A program made the position numbers and the translations under genes. This document shows, piece after piece, positions 22,600-31,033 of a stretch of DNA of 64,000 nucleotides. The notes below the pieces were generated by a model that saw only the letters and a program-made list of their open reading frames with translations, did no database searches and was not told the origin of the DNA. Position 1 is the first letter of the stretch, and the number at the start of each line of letters is the position of its first letter. The stretch is from the NCBI GenBank assembly GCA_016186625.1, contig JACPLG010000003.1:107714-171713 (forward strand), given 5' to 3'. The stretch is from Candidatus Levyibacteriota bacterium (GTDB taxonomy: Bacteria > Patescibacteria > Microgenomatia > Levybacterales > UBA12049).

Positions 22600-23442
22600 T
22601 CACCTCCTTTTGATTTTTTTAAAAATATAATAAATTAGTCCAAAAATTAAAATCAAAAATAAGATATTTAAGAGAAAATTATTGCCCAGATAATCATTAA
22701 CTAGTATTCCCGCGTCCTGAATTACTTTTGCAAATCTCTCACTTTTTGCCATCGAAAGCTGACCGCGAAGTGTTAGAACAAAAATAAAAATCCCGGCAGT
22801 TATAAAAATAGTGAAAGAAATAAAATTACTTACACTTACAAAATATTCCCTTCCAAATATTTTTAGAACAGTTAATTTGCTTTTTAGAATTTTAAGTTTG
22901 TCTATTTTGTCCGATAGGAAAAGAGAGATTAGAAGAAGAGGAACTATCATTCCCAAAACATAAACACCGCCTATAAGAAGTGATCCAATGAAGGTTGGTG
23001 ACAAAAATGCCAGTGCTAATATACCGATTAGAACAGGTGCACAGCATGCGCTTGTTATTCCAGAGAAAATTCCAAGCGTAAATATAGACAAAACATCTAC
23101 TTTTCCCTCATTCCTTGTAGGAAGATGAATCATAATAGGCGATTTAAGGCCAAGAAGTGAAGCAACTGCTACCAAAATCATAACAATTCCGCCAAGTATA
23201 TATATAGTATCGTGATTTCTGTATAGAAATTGAGATATGAGCGCAACTCCTAAAACTGCGGGCATGAGTACTACAAAAATTCCTGCGCCAAAAACCAGAG
23301 TCATAGAGAGAACTTTTTCTTTCTCTTTAAATACGCTTCCTAAATAGGCAGGAAGTAGGAATGTTATGCAACAAGGAGCAAAAAGCGCAATCATTCCTGC
23401 TACAAATGCCGCAATAAGTGAGATTTGAAAAATTCCATCCAT
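22600..23442 (-). CDS. CcdA/DsbD-type transmembrane thiol transporter
   Basis: 280 residues with about seven or eight helices. The paired redox motifs of the CcdA family are recognisable as LFAPCCITFLLPAYLG (helix 1) and GITSACCAPVLIGILAL (helix 4), each with adjacent CC rather than single Cys plus Pro. CcdA moves reducing equivalents from cytosolic thioredoxin to outside thiols. Its place between DUF305 and a Cys-rich protein suggests it keeps their thiols reduced. Confidence 0.88.
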   Translation of the reverse strand: MDGIFQISLIAAFVAGMIALFAPCCITFLLPAYLGSVFKEKEKVLSMTLVFGAGIFVVLMPAVLGVALISQFLYRNHDTIYILGGIVMILVAVASLLGLKSPIMIHLPTRNEGKVDVLSIFTLGIFSGITSACCAPVLIGILALAFLSPTFIGSLLIGGVYVLGMIVPLLLISLFLSDKIDKLKILKSKLTVLKIFGREYFVSVSNFISFTIFITAGIFIFVLTLRGQLSMAKSERFAKVIQDAGILVNDYLGNNFLLNILFLILIFGLIYYIFKKIKRR

Positions 23443-23444
23443 AT

Positions 23445-24380
23445 TTATGCCGAGCAGCTCCCTCCTTCTCCATCAAGACTTGGCCAGGGGATTTGTCCTA
23501 CTCTTTCTCTAACCACGCCATATCCGTCTGAGCTTGAGAAAGTTTTGGATAAAAGCTCTTTAGGAGAAACTTTTGCAAACTCTCTTCCGTTTTCTTCAAA
23601 AAAGTAAGCAATATCTAAATATGTATCTGGAAACCAATATGTATTGAGTGCTAAAGCAGCTTTATAAATCTCTTCTTGTGATTTTCCTTGAGAAACCATC
23701 AACTCAATTAGCCCAAGCATTGCCATTCCGTGATTGCAATCGGGAAATGCTGTTGAGTTCCCACAACATGGCCTGTAAATACTGCCTGCTATCTCCGAAA
23801 CTGCTTTTTGCTGATCTTTAGAAAGTGTAATATAAGAATGTCCGGAATAATGATCCATTGGATCTCCTACCCCCAAACTCCATCCGCCAGTTGATGCAAA
23901 AATTGAAGGATCACTCTCCACCATCATCTCTCCTTCTTCCAAGATCCGATTTCTATTGGCAAGTCCCAGTCCCCACAGTATATCTACCCAAAATTGCGAA
24001 TTTTCCAAATTTACTTCTATTTGATCTTGTCCTTCTTCAAAATATTTATCCAAATCTTTTGGAAGCTCATCTCCCCCTGTTACTGCCTGAGCTAACTTCA
24101 CCTTATCAATAACTCCATCCTCAACCATTCTTCTTCCAAGATCTGCCCATTTAATATTCAATACATAACTGTCTTTAATTACTTTGTTTTGTAGGGCAGA
24201 GAGTTTTTCCTCATCAATATTTTGTGATACATCAAAATCCGAAGAGTTGGAATTTTTTGAGGTTGTTTTTTCAAAAAGAACGCCAAGAAGAAACGTTGTA
24301 ATAGAAAAAAGAATAATTAAAAGAATTTTCAAAAGAATATCCAAGACATTCTTCTTAAATTTTCTAATTTTTACTTTCAC
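23445..24380 (-). CDS. Membrane-anchored Cys/His protein, unknown
   Basis: 311 residues. One transmembrane segment (residues 15-35) is followed by a large outside domain. The most striking block is YRPCCGNSTAFPDCNHGMAMLGLIELMVSQG (CC, DCNHG), with helical surroundings and NTYWFPDTY afterwards. The C-terminus ends in a Ser/Gly/Cys tail (GGSCSA). The Cys-Cys and Cys-His pairs suggest metal binding. It overlaps the DUF1573 gene by 4 bp (ATGA) and lies 2 bp before ccdA. No named family recognised. Confidence 0.7.
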   Translation of the reverse strand: MKVKIRKFKKNVLDILLKILLIILFSITTFLLGVLFEKTTSKNSNSSDFDVSQNIDEEKLSALQNKVIKDSYVLNIKWADLGRRMVEDGVIDKVKLAQAVTGGDELPKDLDKYFEEGQDQIEVNLENSQFWVDILWGLGLANRNRILEEGEMMVESDPSIFASTGGWSLGVGDPMDHYSGHSYITLSKDQQKAVSEIAGSIYRPCCGNSTAFPDCNHGMAMLGLIELMVSQGKSQEEIYKAALALNTYWFPDTYLDIAYFFEENGREFAKVSPKELLSKTFSSSDGYGVVRERVGQIPWPSLDGEGGSCSA

Positions 24381-24886
24381 TTAACAACATTCCCTTCAAA
24401 AGAAAATTCAACGTAGGGATTGTCCGGATCATTTGTTTCAAAACTGACAAACCTTGAAATTTTACCTACTCCCTGTGGTCCATGATAAGCAGGATCAAAC
24501 GCAGCAACTACTTCTCCCTCTTCTCCCGGCCGGAGTATTCCTTTCCAATCTGATGGAGCAGACATTCCTTTCATTCCAAAACTTGGTCCGTCTTTTCCAT
24601 TTTGCCTTAGAAAAACTTTTGTACACATACAAGAAGTTGTCATATTTGCTATCTCTAAATCTTTAGTTCCATTATTTCTAATAGGAAAACTGTGATATAG
24701 AATTCCGTCCGAAAAGCCTATATCGCCTACTGTTTTAGCGGCATGATCAATTAAAACCTCTGCTCCAGATATTGAGGAAAGCATCGCTTTTGTTTCTGTT
24801 TTGGATTTTGATGAAATAAAAATAGCTCCAATAATAATTGTGCCTACAACTAGACCTAGCATGACAAAAAGTTTTAAATTATTCAC
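24377..24886 (-). CDS. DUF1573 (HYDIN/ASPM-like Ig-fold) anchored protein
   Basis: 169 residues: a transmembrane anchor (residues 6-25), then a DUF1573 beta-sandwich with HSFPIRNNGTKDLEIANMTTSCMCTKVFL and GEVVAAFDPAYHGP, VSFETNDPDNP. The CMC motif (TTSCMCT) is the conserved Cys pair of the family. DUF1573 proteins commonly sit with copper, thiol and CcdA genes. It follows the ArsR-YHS gene by 8 bp. Confidence 0.85.
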   Translation of the reverse strand: MNNLKLFVMLGLVVGTIIIGAIFISSKSKTETKAMLSSISGAEVLIDHAAKTVGDIGFSDGILYHSFPIRNNGTKDLEIANMTTSCMCTKVFLRQNGKDGPSFGMKGMSAPSDWKGILRPGEEGEVVAAFDPAYHGPQGVGKISRFVSFETNDPDNPYVEFSFEGNVVK

Positions 24887-24894
24887 TATTAATT

Positions 24895-25380
24895 TTATAA
24901 ATATTTATTCGGACTCTTCTTAAATGTTTCAAAACATCCTGATGCACAGAAATAATATGAAAGGCCGTTTAAATCCAAGGCATATGATGCTGTTTTTGGA
25001 CTAAGTCTCATTTTGCACACGGGATCATTAGTTAGAGGAACTAGATCTGTCATTTTTTTGGTAAGATTTTCCATTAAAGGATCGTTTTTACTTTTATGCT
25101 GCTCTACTAGAATCTCCCTCATTAAATCACTTGCTTTTATAAAATTTTTATGGGCAATTTTGTAGTAAATTTGCTTACCGTTTCTTTTTGTTGTTACAAC
25201 ATTTGCCTCTCGCAGAACTTGAAGGTGCTGGCTTAAATTTCCCTGTGGCAGGCTTAACATTTCCTGAATTTCACCAACAGTTAATTCCTGACTTCGAAGA
25301 AGCTGAAGAATTTCCAAGCGTTTTGGGTTGGACAGTGCTTTAAGCAGTTTTGCATGTAGACTAAACACTTCTGAATACAT
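24895..25380 (-). CDS. ArsR-family regulator fused to a C-terminal YHS metal-binding domain
   Basis: 161 residues from the ATG at 25380; an upstream frame to 25422 crosses the operator. An ArsR winged helix (LLKALSNPKRLEILQLLRSQELTVGEIQEML, NLSQHLQVLREANVV) is followed by a linker and a YHS/TRASH-like domain: NDPVCKM near residue 117, then YYFCASGCFETFKKSP. The three Cys of the YHS part are typical metal ligands, so sensing may occur there rather than in the ArsR core. It heads a seven-gene copper/thiol operon ending with CopB. Confidence 0.9.
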   Translation of the reverse strand: MYSEVFSLHAKLLKALSNPKRLEILQLLRSQELTVGEIQEMLSLPQGNLSQHLQVLREANVVTTKRNGKQIYYKIAHKNFIKASDLMREILVEQHKSKNDPLMENLTKKMTDLVPLTNDPVCKMRLSPKTASYALDLNGLSYYFCASGCFETFKKSPNKYL

Positions 25381-25427
25381 ATTCGATATTTCGAATATAT
25401 CATGGCGACAGACCACTGTCAATATCT
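25379..25427 (-). promoter_or_regulatory. Promoter and ArsR operator of the copper/thiol operon
   Basis: TTGACA, 17-nt spacer, TATATT on the minus strand. Perfect inverted repeat ATATTCGA-TATT-TCGAATAT (25379-25398) overlaps the -10 and runs to the ATG, the same plan as the arsR-merA promoter but with a distinct half-site. Confidence 0.75.
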
Positions 25428-25453
25428 AAAATGGTATAATTTATTACGACCCT

Positions 25454-25987
25454 GTGAGATTTAATCCAAGAATATTAATTATAGTAATTATTGCAATTTC
25501 ACTTATATTTATCGGTATATTTTATTTATTCAATTCCAAACAGAGTAACCAATCACAGACCTCATCCACTACTCAAAATTCGTCTGAGATAACATCAGAA
25601 AAATTTGATTATAAGGCTTCCTTTGCAATTTATACTAATGGCACTTTCAGAATCTTCGAAGATCCAAAATATCACAATCTCTCAGAAGATGTTTATATTG
25701 GTTCCAGTAATCCGAACATTGTAAATATTAAAAAGGCAAATATAACATGGGATAATTTTTTCAAAACTCTTCCTATGAGTTTAAGAAAGGATTGTTTAAC
25801 TACCGGAACAATCCAAACTTTTTGTACAAATGGAGAGTTTGTTTTGCAATTTTATATAAATGGTACTCGAAACCAATCTGCGCTTGATCAAGTGATAAAT
25901 CTTGGAGATAAACTGCTTGTAACTTTTGAGCGAGAAAATTCACCAGTAATCCAGAGTCAGATTTCTTCAATTCCGGACTCTAACTGA
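25454..25987 (+). CDS. Membrane-anchored protein of unknown function, divergent from the ArsR-YHS operon
   Basis: 177 residues from a GTG; a TATAAT box lies at 25435-25440. A transmembrane segment (residues 6-26) and a Ser/Thr/Gln-rich linker precede a mostly beta domain with FAIYTNGTFRIFEDPKYHNLSEDVYIG, two Cys (KDCLTTGTIQTFCTNGEF) and LGDKLLVTFER. I recognise no family. The promoter region is shared with the divergent ArsR-YHS operon, so co-regulation is possible. Confidence 0.65.
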   Translation: MRFNPRILIIVIIAISLIFIGIFYLFNSKQSNQSQTSSTTQNSSEITSEKFDYKASFAIYTNGTFRIFEDPKYHNLSEDVYIGSSNPNIVNIKKANITWDNFFKTLPMSLRKDCLTTGTIQTFCTNGEFVLQFYINGTRNQSALDQVINLGDKLLVTFERENSPVIQSQISSIPDSN

Positions 25988-26020
25988 AAATTCTTTATGA
26001 TACCAAATATGCTAATATTA

Positions 26021-26040
26021 ACCTGCCTTTAGAGGCAGGT
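26021..26040. terminator. Perfect hairpin, possible terminator or repeat
   Basis: ACCTGCCT-TTAG-AGGCAGGT, 8-bp arms with a 4-nt loop. There is no T-run on the plus strand, so Rho-independent termination is uncertain; it may be a fragment of the CPR CCTGCC-type repeat. Confidence 0.4.
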
Positions 26041-26048
26041 GATAACAA

Positions 26049-26223
26049 ATGAGTAGAAATATTTTAATTGCAATTGGAGTTGTTTTCTTGCGAGTCAACA
26101 AAACAACAAATCCGCTGATTCACTAGTGCAAAAAGAAGAAAAAACATCGTGGATAAGTCCGGAAACGAGATTACTAGATGGAATGGCACAGATTTTGAAG
26201 AAGTAATTGCTAATATTAAATAA
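26049..26223 (+). pseudogene. Frameshifted relic of a secreted (thioredoxin-like?) protein upstream of dipZ
   Basis: ATG followed by a signal-like SRNILIAIGVVFL, then frame changes: a second frame reads ASQQNNKSADSLVQKEEKTSW, and a third reads VDKSGNEITRWNGTDFEEV to a TAA that overlaps the next ATG (TAATG). Together they resemble the two ends of a small anchored thioredoxin-like protein with the middle lost. The assignment to a thioredoxin is inference from the C-terminal pattern and the neighbour. Confidence 0.5.
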
Positions 26224-27965
26224 TGAGTTTGCTTTTGATATTCGCTTTAGTCTCTGGGCTAATTACAATTCTAGCGCCGTGTATATGGCCGCTTCTTCCT
26301 ATTATTCTCTCTGCAACTGCAACAGGCGGACATAGAAAACCTCTTGGAATAACACTTGGAATAATTATCAGTTTTGGGATCGTAACCTTAACAATTTCAT
26401 ATATTGTCAGAATTATTCCGTTTGATCCAAATATTCTTCGTATATTTTCAGTAATTGTGATTACAACTTTGGGATTAACGCTCCTTATTCCAAAACTCTC
26501 AGGAATTTTAGAAGGCTATGTCAGTAGGCTGTCAGGAAAATTTGCAATTCAGCGTCAGGGAAACGGATTTTGGGCGGGGCTGATTACTGGTTTTGCCCTG
26601 GGAATTGTTTGGACTCCATGTGCCGGACCAATTCTTGCAACAATTGCAACTCTTGCTGCAACACAGCAGGTAAATAGCTCAATAATATTAGTTACTATTG
26701 TATATGTAATTGGCGTTGGAATCCCTCTTTTTCTTTTTGCAATCCTTGGAAGAAGAATTTTCTCAGGTTCCAAACTTTTATCTCCCTATCTAGGAAAAAT
26801 TCAACAGGTGTTTGGGGCGATTATGATAATAACTGCAATTTTAATATTTACAAATTATGATAAGACACTTCAGGCAAAACTTCTTGATCTTTTTCCTTCA
26901 TACGGAAATTTTATTATTAATCTAGAAAGTAATGAAAAAGTTAAAAAACAGCTTGATAATTTAAGGGGTGGAACAAACAAGGGAGACGAGATGATTGGAA
27001 AACCTTTTGAAATGCCAAAAAGCAACAACCTTCCCAATTTGGGAACAGCACCTGAGTTTGTGGGAATAAGTAATTGGCTTAACAGTAAACCTTTGATGAT
27101 GGAGGGGCTTAAAGGAAAAGTAGTTTTGATAGATTTTTGGACTTACACTTGTATTAATTGTATTAGAACTCTTCCCCACGTAACTTCCTGGTACAACAAA
27201 TATAATGATCAGGGATTTGTAGTGGTTGGTGTTCATACTCCTGAATTTGAATTTGAAAAAGATACAGGAAACGTTGAGAATGCCATTGCCCAATACAAAA
27301 TTCTTTATCCAGTTGCGCAAGACAATGACTATGCCACTTGGAATGCCTACTCTAATCAATATTGGCCGGCAAAGTATTTGATCGACAAAGATGGTAATAT
27401 CCGATATGCACATTTTGGAGAAGGAAAATATGAAGAAACAGAGAAAGCAATTCAAGAACTGCTCAGGCAAGCTGGCCAAAAAGTAGATTCCTCTTTAGAA
27501 CAAATGCCGGATCAGACACCAAGGATGCGGCTTTCACCCGAAACTTATCTTGGATCAGCACGAATGCAATACTATTATCCTTCAGGAACCTTATCGAACG
27601 GAAAATCCAATTTTAAACTCGAAGAAAACCCATCGCCTAACTCTTTTAGTCTGGGCGGAGAATGGGAAATAAGCGATGAGTATTCCGGTCCTTCTAAAAA
27701 TTCAACTTTAACAATTAATTTCTACGCAGACAAGGTTTTTCTTGTTTTAAAACCGCAAAGTTCAAATTCTGCGACAAGAATTTATATAGATGGTAAACTC
27801 GTGGATTCTAATAATCAAGGAACAGACGTAAAAAACGGAATTATGAATATTGATTCTGATAGGCTTTATAATTTAGTAGACCTACAAAACGGACCGGAAA
27901 CACACACCTTAAAAATCGAATTCTTAACTCCTGGGGTAAAAGCTTTTGCTTTTACTTTTGGTTAA
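26223..27965 (+). CDS. DipZ-like fusion: CcdA membrane domain + TlpA-like thioredoxin + C-terminal beta domain
   Basis: 580 residues. Residues 1-210 are a CcdA-type membrane domain with ITILAPCIWPLLP and GIVWTPCAGPILA (one Cys each). Residues 260-420 are a TlpA/ResA-like thioredoxin with FWTYTCINCIRTLPH (CINC) and the cis-Pro region NQYWPAKYLID. Residues 430-580 form a beta-rich domain with FKLEENPSPNSFSLGGEWEI, as in mycobacterial DipZ. It passes electrons across the membrane to its own thioredoxin. The start overlaps the stop of the upstream relic frame. Confidence 0.9.
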   Translation: MSLLLIFALVSGLITILAPCIWPLLPIILSATATGGHRKPLGITLGIIISFGIVTLTISYIVRIIPFDPNILRIFSVIVITTLGLTLLIPKLSGILEGYVSRLSGKFAIQRQGNGFWAGLITGFALGIVWTPCAGPILATIATLAATQQVNSSIILVTIVYVIGVGIPLFLFAILGRRIFSGSKLLSPYLGKIQQVFGAIMIITAILIFTNYDKTLQAKLLDLFPSYGNFIINLESNEKVKKQLDNLRGGTNKGDEMIGKPFEMPKSNNLPNLGTAPEFVGISNWLNSKPLMMEGLKGKVVLIDFWTYTCINCIRTLPHVTSWYNKYNDQGFVVVGVHTPEFEFEKDTGNVENAIAQYKILYPVAQDNDYATWNAYSNQYWPAKYLIDKDGNIRYAHFGEGKYEETEKAIQELLRQAGQKVDSSLEQMPDQTPRMRLSPETYLGSARMQYYYPSGTLSNGKSNFKLEENPSPNSFSLGGEWEISDEYSGPSKNSTLTINFYADKVFLVLKPQSSNSATRIYIDGKLVDSNNQGTDVKNGIMNIDSDRLYNLVDLQNGPETHTLKIEFLTPGVKAFAFTFG

Positions 27966-27967
27966 AC

Positions 27968-28051
27968 TTATCTTCCTGTCCCTCTTCTTCTTCCTCTTTT
28001 TCTTTTAGCAAACTGGCCTTTGCCAAGCCTTTTTCTTTTTGACCTCGCCAT
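27968..28051 (-). CDS. Very basic 27-residue microprotein, unknown
   Basis: 27 codons plus TAA on the minus strand, beginning MARSKRKRLGKGQFAKRKRG and ending in Arg/Gly residues; about half the residues are Lys or Arg. An AGGAGG Shine-Dalgarno lies 3 nt before the ATG. It ends 2 bp from the convergent dipZ stop. Size and charge resemble small ribosomal or RNA-binding proteins (such as Thx or bS22-type), but the sequence does not match one that I know. Confidence 0.55.
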   Translation of the reverse strand: MARSKRKRLGKGQFAKRKRGRRRGTGR

Positions 28052-28104
28052 ATCCCTCCTTTATTTTATTTTAACATAACATTGATTTTGTTTTGATTAA
28101 ATTT

Positions 28105-28110
28105 TATAAT
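28105..28110 (+). promoter_or_regulatory. -10 box (TATAAT) of the alpha/beta hydrolase gene
   Basis: TATAAT with 6 nt to the ATG at 28117; leaderless start, which rejects the TTG at 28093 upstream of the box. Confidence 0.65.
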
Positions 28111-28116
28111 TCCGCA

Positions 28117-29076
28117 ATGAGTTTGGAACGGGAAGGCAGAGCAGATTTCTCAACTGAAACTTATCAAATAGGTGCAATGGGGGTTAAAGTCAGCTCAAGA
28201 GTTTTGCTTCCAAGTCAAGAGGGAATGATCATTCCCGATAGAAGGATTTTAGAAGAATCAATAGTTTTCTTGCCAGGTTGGGGAGTAGATTCAAATTCTA
28301 GATCCGCATCTTTAATCGGACAATCTTTTGCTGATGCCGGCGGACAAAGTACGCTAGTTGTTGATACACAACCAAATGGTGTAGCAAGAGACTCTCTTTT
28401 TAGAGAATCTGTGGCTATTGCTGATTTTTTACGAAATCTAGGACTAAGAAGAATAACTTTAGTGGGTTACTCTGAAGGCGGGATTAAGGCTGCTAATTTA
28501 GCTGTTATATTACAGGATTCAGAAATAGAAATTGATGGACTAGTTTTAATGGATCCTATGGGATTATACCGGCAAAAACAAACTGGTTTATTTTTGGGTT
28601 TTTTTAAAAATGCTTTTCGAAGTGCTCAAAGCCTAAGAGATACTAATATCGTAGATAGACGGGATTTATTCAGTCGCGGATTCCAATCAGCCGGAGATCT
28701 TGCGCTTAATCTTTTAAGAGAAGCTATAAGAATGAAAGGAAAATATCCAAAGAGAATTGTATCCCAAGCCAAAAATATGGCAGCAGCAAATCCTAGATTT
28801 GGTGAGGTTGATCTGCCCATTGTTTTAATACAAGGAGCTCAAGATCCAGTGTCTAATCCAGATCGAACTCTCCCGGGATATAAGGATAAAAAACCGATTG
28901 AGAGACAGGAAGCTCTTCAGAGAACTATTTTCCCAAGGAGTCCCTATATCAGAATGGTTACTGGAGAAAAGTCTCCCATTCATACAATGCCTATATTAAG
29001 AGCCGAACAAATTGCTAGAGTTTCACTAAGATTAATCGGGAGATTTCAAAAAGGACAAGTCAATTCTCCAACCTAA
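28117..29076 (+). CDS. Alpha/beta hydrolase
   Basis: About 319 residues. The fold is seen from VFLPGWGVDSNS (oxyanion side), the nucleophile elbow VGYSEGG (GxSxG), VLMDPMG after it, and an acid and histidine toward the end (LIQGAQDPVSNP; SPIHTMPILRAEQ). There is no signal peptide. Substrate unknown. It starts at the leaderless ATG at 28117 and converges on msrA with a 17-bp overlap. Confidence 0.8.
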   Translation: MSLEREGRADFSTETYQIGAMGVKVSSRVLLPSQEGMIIPDRRILEESIVFLPGWGVDSNSRSASLIGQSFADAGGQSTLVVDTQPNGVARDSLFRESVAIADFLRNLGLRRITLVGYSEGGIKAANLAVILQDSEIEIDGLVLMDPMGLYRQKQTGLFLGFFKNAFRSAQSLRDTNIVDRRDLFSRGFQSAGDLALNLLREAIRMKGKYPKRIVSQAKNMAAANPRFGEVDLPIVLIQGAQDPVSNPDRTLPGYKDKKPIERQEALQRTIFPRSPYIRMVTGEKSPIHTMPILRAEQIARVSLRLIGRFQKGQVNSPT

Positions 29077-29638
29077 TTTTATATTCGTCTCTAACTTCTT
29101 CACCAAATTTTTCCATTAACTTCTTAAGTTTTGGCGTTATTACATAAGTGCAATACGGCGCATCTTTATTTTTTTCAAAATAGCTTTTGTGGTAATCTTC
29201 TGCAATATAGAAGTTTTTGAACGGCTCTATTGTTGTAACAATTGGCCGAGAGAAAACCTTTTCCTGTTCTAAATCTTTTATAAACTTTTGAGCAATATCA
29301 TTCTGCTTTGCAGAATGATAAAAAACAACCGATCTATACTGCTCTCCAACATCATTTCCTTGCTGATTTGGCGTTGTGGGGTCATGGGTATAGAAGAAAA
29401 CCTCAAGAAGCTTTTCATATGCGATTTCCGAAGGGTCAAACTCTATCTGGATTGCCTCGGCATGCCCAGTTGTGCCTTCACAAACTTGCTCATATGTTGG
29501 GTTTTCGATCGAACCTCCGCTATATCCGGGCAAAACCGAGGAAACGCCTTTTAATCTTTTAAAAATTGCCTCCGTACACCAAAAACAACCGCCTCCGAAG
29601 CTAGCTATTTCGTTATTAGTTTTTTGTGTAACCAGCAT
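29060..29638 (-). CDS. msrA: Peptide-methionine (S)-S-oxide reductase MsrA
   Basis: 192 residues. The active site is FGGGCFWCTEAIFKRLKGV; the following GYSGG, GTTGHAEAIQIEFDP and HDPTTPNQQGNDVGEQYRSVVF are all classic MsrA motifs. The C-terminus has a Cys at APYCTYVITPKL that may be the resolving residue. It repairs oxidised methionine using thioredoxin. A damaged second copy of its 5' end lies at 31082-31197. The perfect palindrome TCATTCTGC-TTT-GCAGAATGA lies inside the gene (29298-29318). Confidence 0.96.
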   Translation of the reverse strand: MLVTQKTNNEIASFGGGCFWCTEAIFKRLKGVSSVLPGYSGGSIENPTYEQVCEGTTGHAEAIQIEFDPSEIAYEKLLEVFFYTHDPTTPNQQGNDVGEQYRSVVFYHSAKQNDIAQKFIKDLEQEKVFSRPIVTTIEPFKNFYIAEDYHKSYFEKNKDAPYCTYVITPKLKKLMEKFGEEVRDEYKIRLEN

Positions 29639-29678
29639 TATAGTATAAAATAATTAACTAATAGAATTTTCATATACA

Positions 29679-30800
29679 TTATTTTTCAAAAGTTTCAATA
29701 GAATTAGCCGCACGCAAATAAAGGGCGGCGCTCCACATTTGTTTTTTCTCACCATGACCTCTTCCATCAATAGGATTATACCATTCATAGAAACCTTCAA
29801 GCCGGTCCCAAATAGCCATCTGCTCTCTTGCCAAATCGAAATGTTTCATTTTTACTAAAGCTAAAATAGCATACCCATGGATAAAAGGCCAAACAACCGA
29901 AAATTGATTTGTCCTCTCATGCGGTTGAAATTGGGAAAGCTCATGCGGAAACTGCATATCATTTGCTTTGTATCCAAAAGGTGTTTTCATATCCTCCAAT
30001 TTTTTTATAATTTTCCCATGTCGATCTTCCGGAATAAAATCCCACAGTATCGCAAGCGAGTGACCAAGTGTGTCAAAGGTAAAACTTCCAGGAGTATCAT
30101 TATAAAAATATCCATTCCAGAATTTTTCCTCGATGTTTGTTTGTAATATTGCCGCTTCAGAACTCTTACCATTAAGAATATATGCCCTCCAAAGCATAAG
30201 ATTTACACTAAAAACAAATTTATCAGATAAAGTATAGACAATATCGCGCCAATCAGATCCTACAACTAAACCATCCTGCATCAAGTGTTTCTTGATATAG
30301 TTAAATGCCTTACTTATATGGGGAACAAGTAAATTATTAACATTGACATCAGCAGTCCTCTCTATATATTCATAAGAGGCTATAATGAATAAAATTTCGT
30401 TATCAGCATACCAAAAAAGCCATCTGCGAAAATTAAGCCGATTGGAGGCAATTGCATACTTCTGAGACAACATAAGCTTGCGGAATAAAAACTCCCATTC
30501 GCTTGCAATTTCTTCTTTGAATAATTTTAGGGCAAAAAGAGTACGATTTTTTGTAAATCTAGCTGGGATACTCCCTGATCGATGCTGCCTAGCGGCAATA
30601 GCGGAAAGATGTTTGAGGGCAATATTGCGATTTTTCAATTCTAGTAATGCGTTAAGACCTGCTAAAGCAAAATCGCGTGTCCAATATTGATCTCGATAAC
30701 GATCACAGCCTGCTGAAATACCCAAAGTTCCAATAGAGCAATTAACAATTGATTGTGCCTCTCGTAACTTGTTTATCCGTTCTTTAAAGTTTAAACTCAT
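29679..30800 (-). CDS. Six-hairpin (alpha6) glycosidase-like protein
   Basis: 373 residues, mostly helical. YRDQYWTRDFALAGLNALLEL near the N-terminus and SDWRDIVYTLSDKFVFSVN, FTFDTLGHSLAILW, NQFSVVWPFIHGYAILAL and EWYNPIDGRGHGEKKQMWSAALYL match the (alpha/alpha)6 barrel of GH15/GH63/GH100-like enzymes. Acidic pairs in TRDF and GSDWRD are candidate catalytic residues. No signal peptide, so a cytosolic role in trehalose, sucrose or glycogen-type sugar cleavage is possible. The substrate cannot be read from sequence. Confidence 0.7.
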   Translation of the reverse strand: MSLNFKERINKLREAQSIVNCSIGTLGISAGCDRYRDQYWTRDFALAGLNALLELKNRNIALKHLSAIAARQHRSGSIPARFTKNRTLFALKLFKEEIASEWEFLFRKLMLSQKYAIASNRLNFRRWLFWYADNEILFIIASYEYIERTADVNVNNLLVPHISKAFNYIKKHLMQDGLVVGSDWRDIVYTLSDKFVFSVNLMLWRAYILNGKSSEAAILQTNIEEKFWNGYFYNDTPGSFTFDTLGHSLAILWDFIPEDRHGKIIKKLEDMKTPFGYKANDMQFPHELSQFQPHERTNQFSVVWPFIHGYAILALVKMKHFDLAREQMAIWDRLEGFYEWYNPIDGRGHGEKKQMWSAALYLRAANSIETFEK

Positions 30801-30804
30801 ACAA

Positions 30805-30912
30805 AAACTATTTTTAATAGCAGCAGTTACGGTGGGCTTTCTCCATCATGGGCAATAACATCTCCTGCAAGAGTTGCTTTTTCCATATTATTATTATTAT
30901 AACGTATAGAAA
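30805..30912 (-). pseudogene. Short frame resembling a decayed msrA 5' end (doubtful)
   Basis: An ATG at 30886 after AT-rich TATAATAATAAT begins MEKATLAG, the same as the relic msrA start further upstream, then diverges; a shifted frame continues GCYCPMMEKA-like. It may be a decayed msrA copy, but the similarity is only about 8 codons. Confidence 0.3.
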
Positions 30913-30920
30913 ATTATAGA

Positions 30921-31033
30921 ATGAGGCCGGACAAGAATAATATGAAGTTTTAAAGTTGTTTGCAATTGGATTTGCAGTAGAATCTACGGGGATTACCATT
31001 GCAATTATTTTGTTTGTATTTGCTTATAAATAA
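30921..31033 (+). pseudogene. Frameshifted relic of the small membrane protein found at 34295
   Basis: An ATG at 30921 goes out of frame after 10 codons. The frame ending at the TAA 31031-31033 reads VLKLFAIGFAVESTGITIAI and ends FVFAYK, aligning with WLKTLTIGFGVASLGIALAI and FLYFISN of the intact 34295-34402 gene. Both are convergent with a VIT1 3' end. Confidence 0.6.

Noticed and set aside
26021..26040. Firm Rho-independent terminator after the 25454 gene
   Set aside because: The hairpin is good but no T-run follows on either strand, so only a tentative entry is given.
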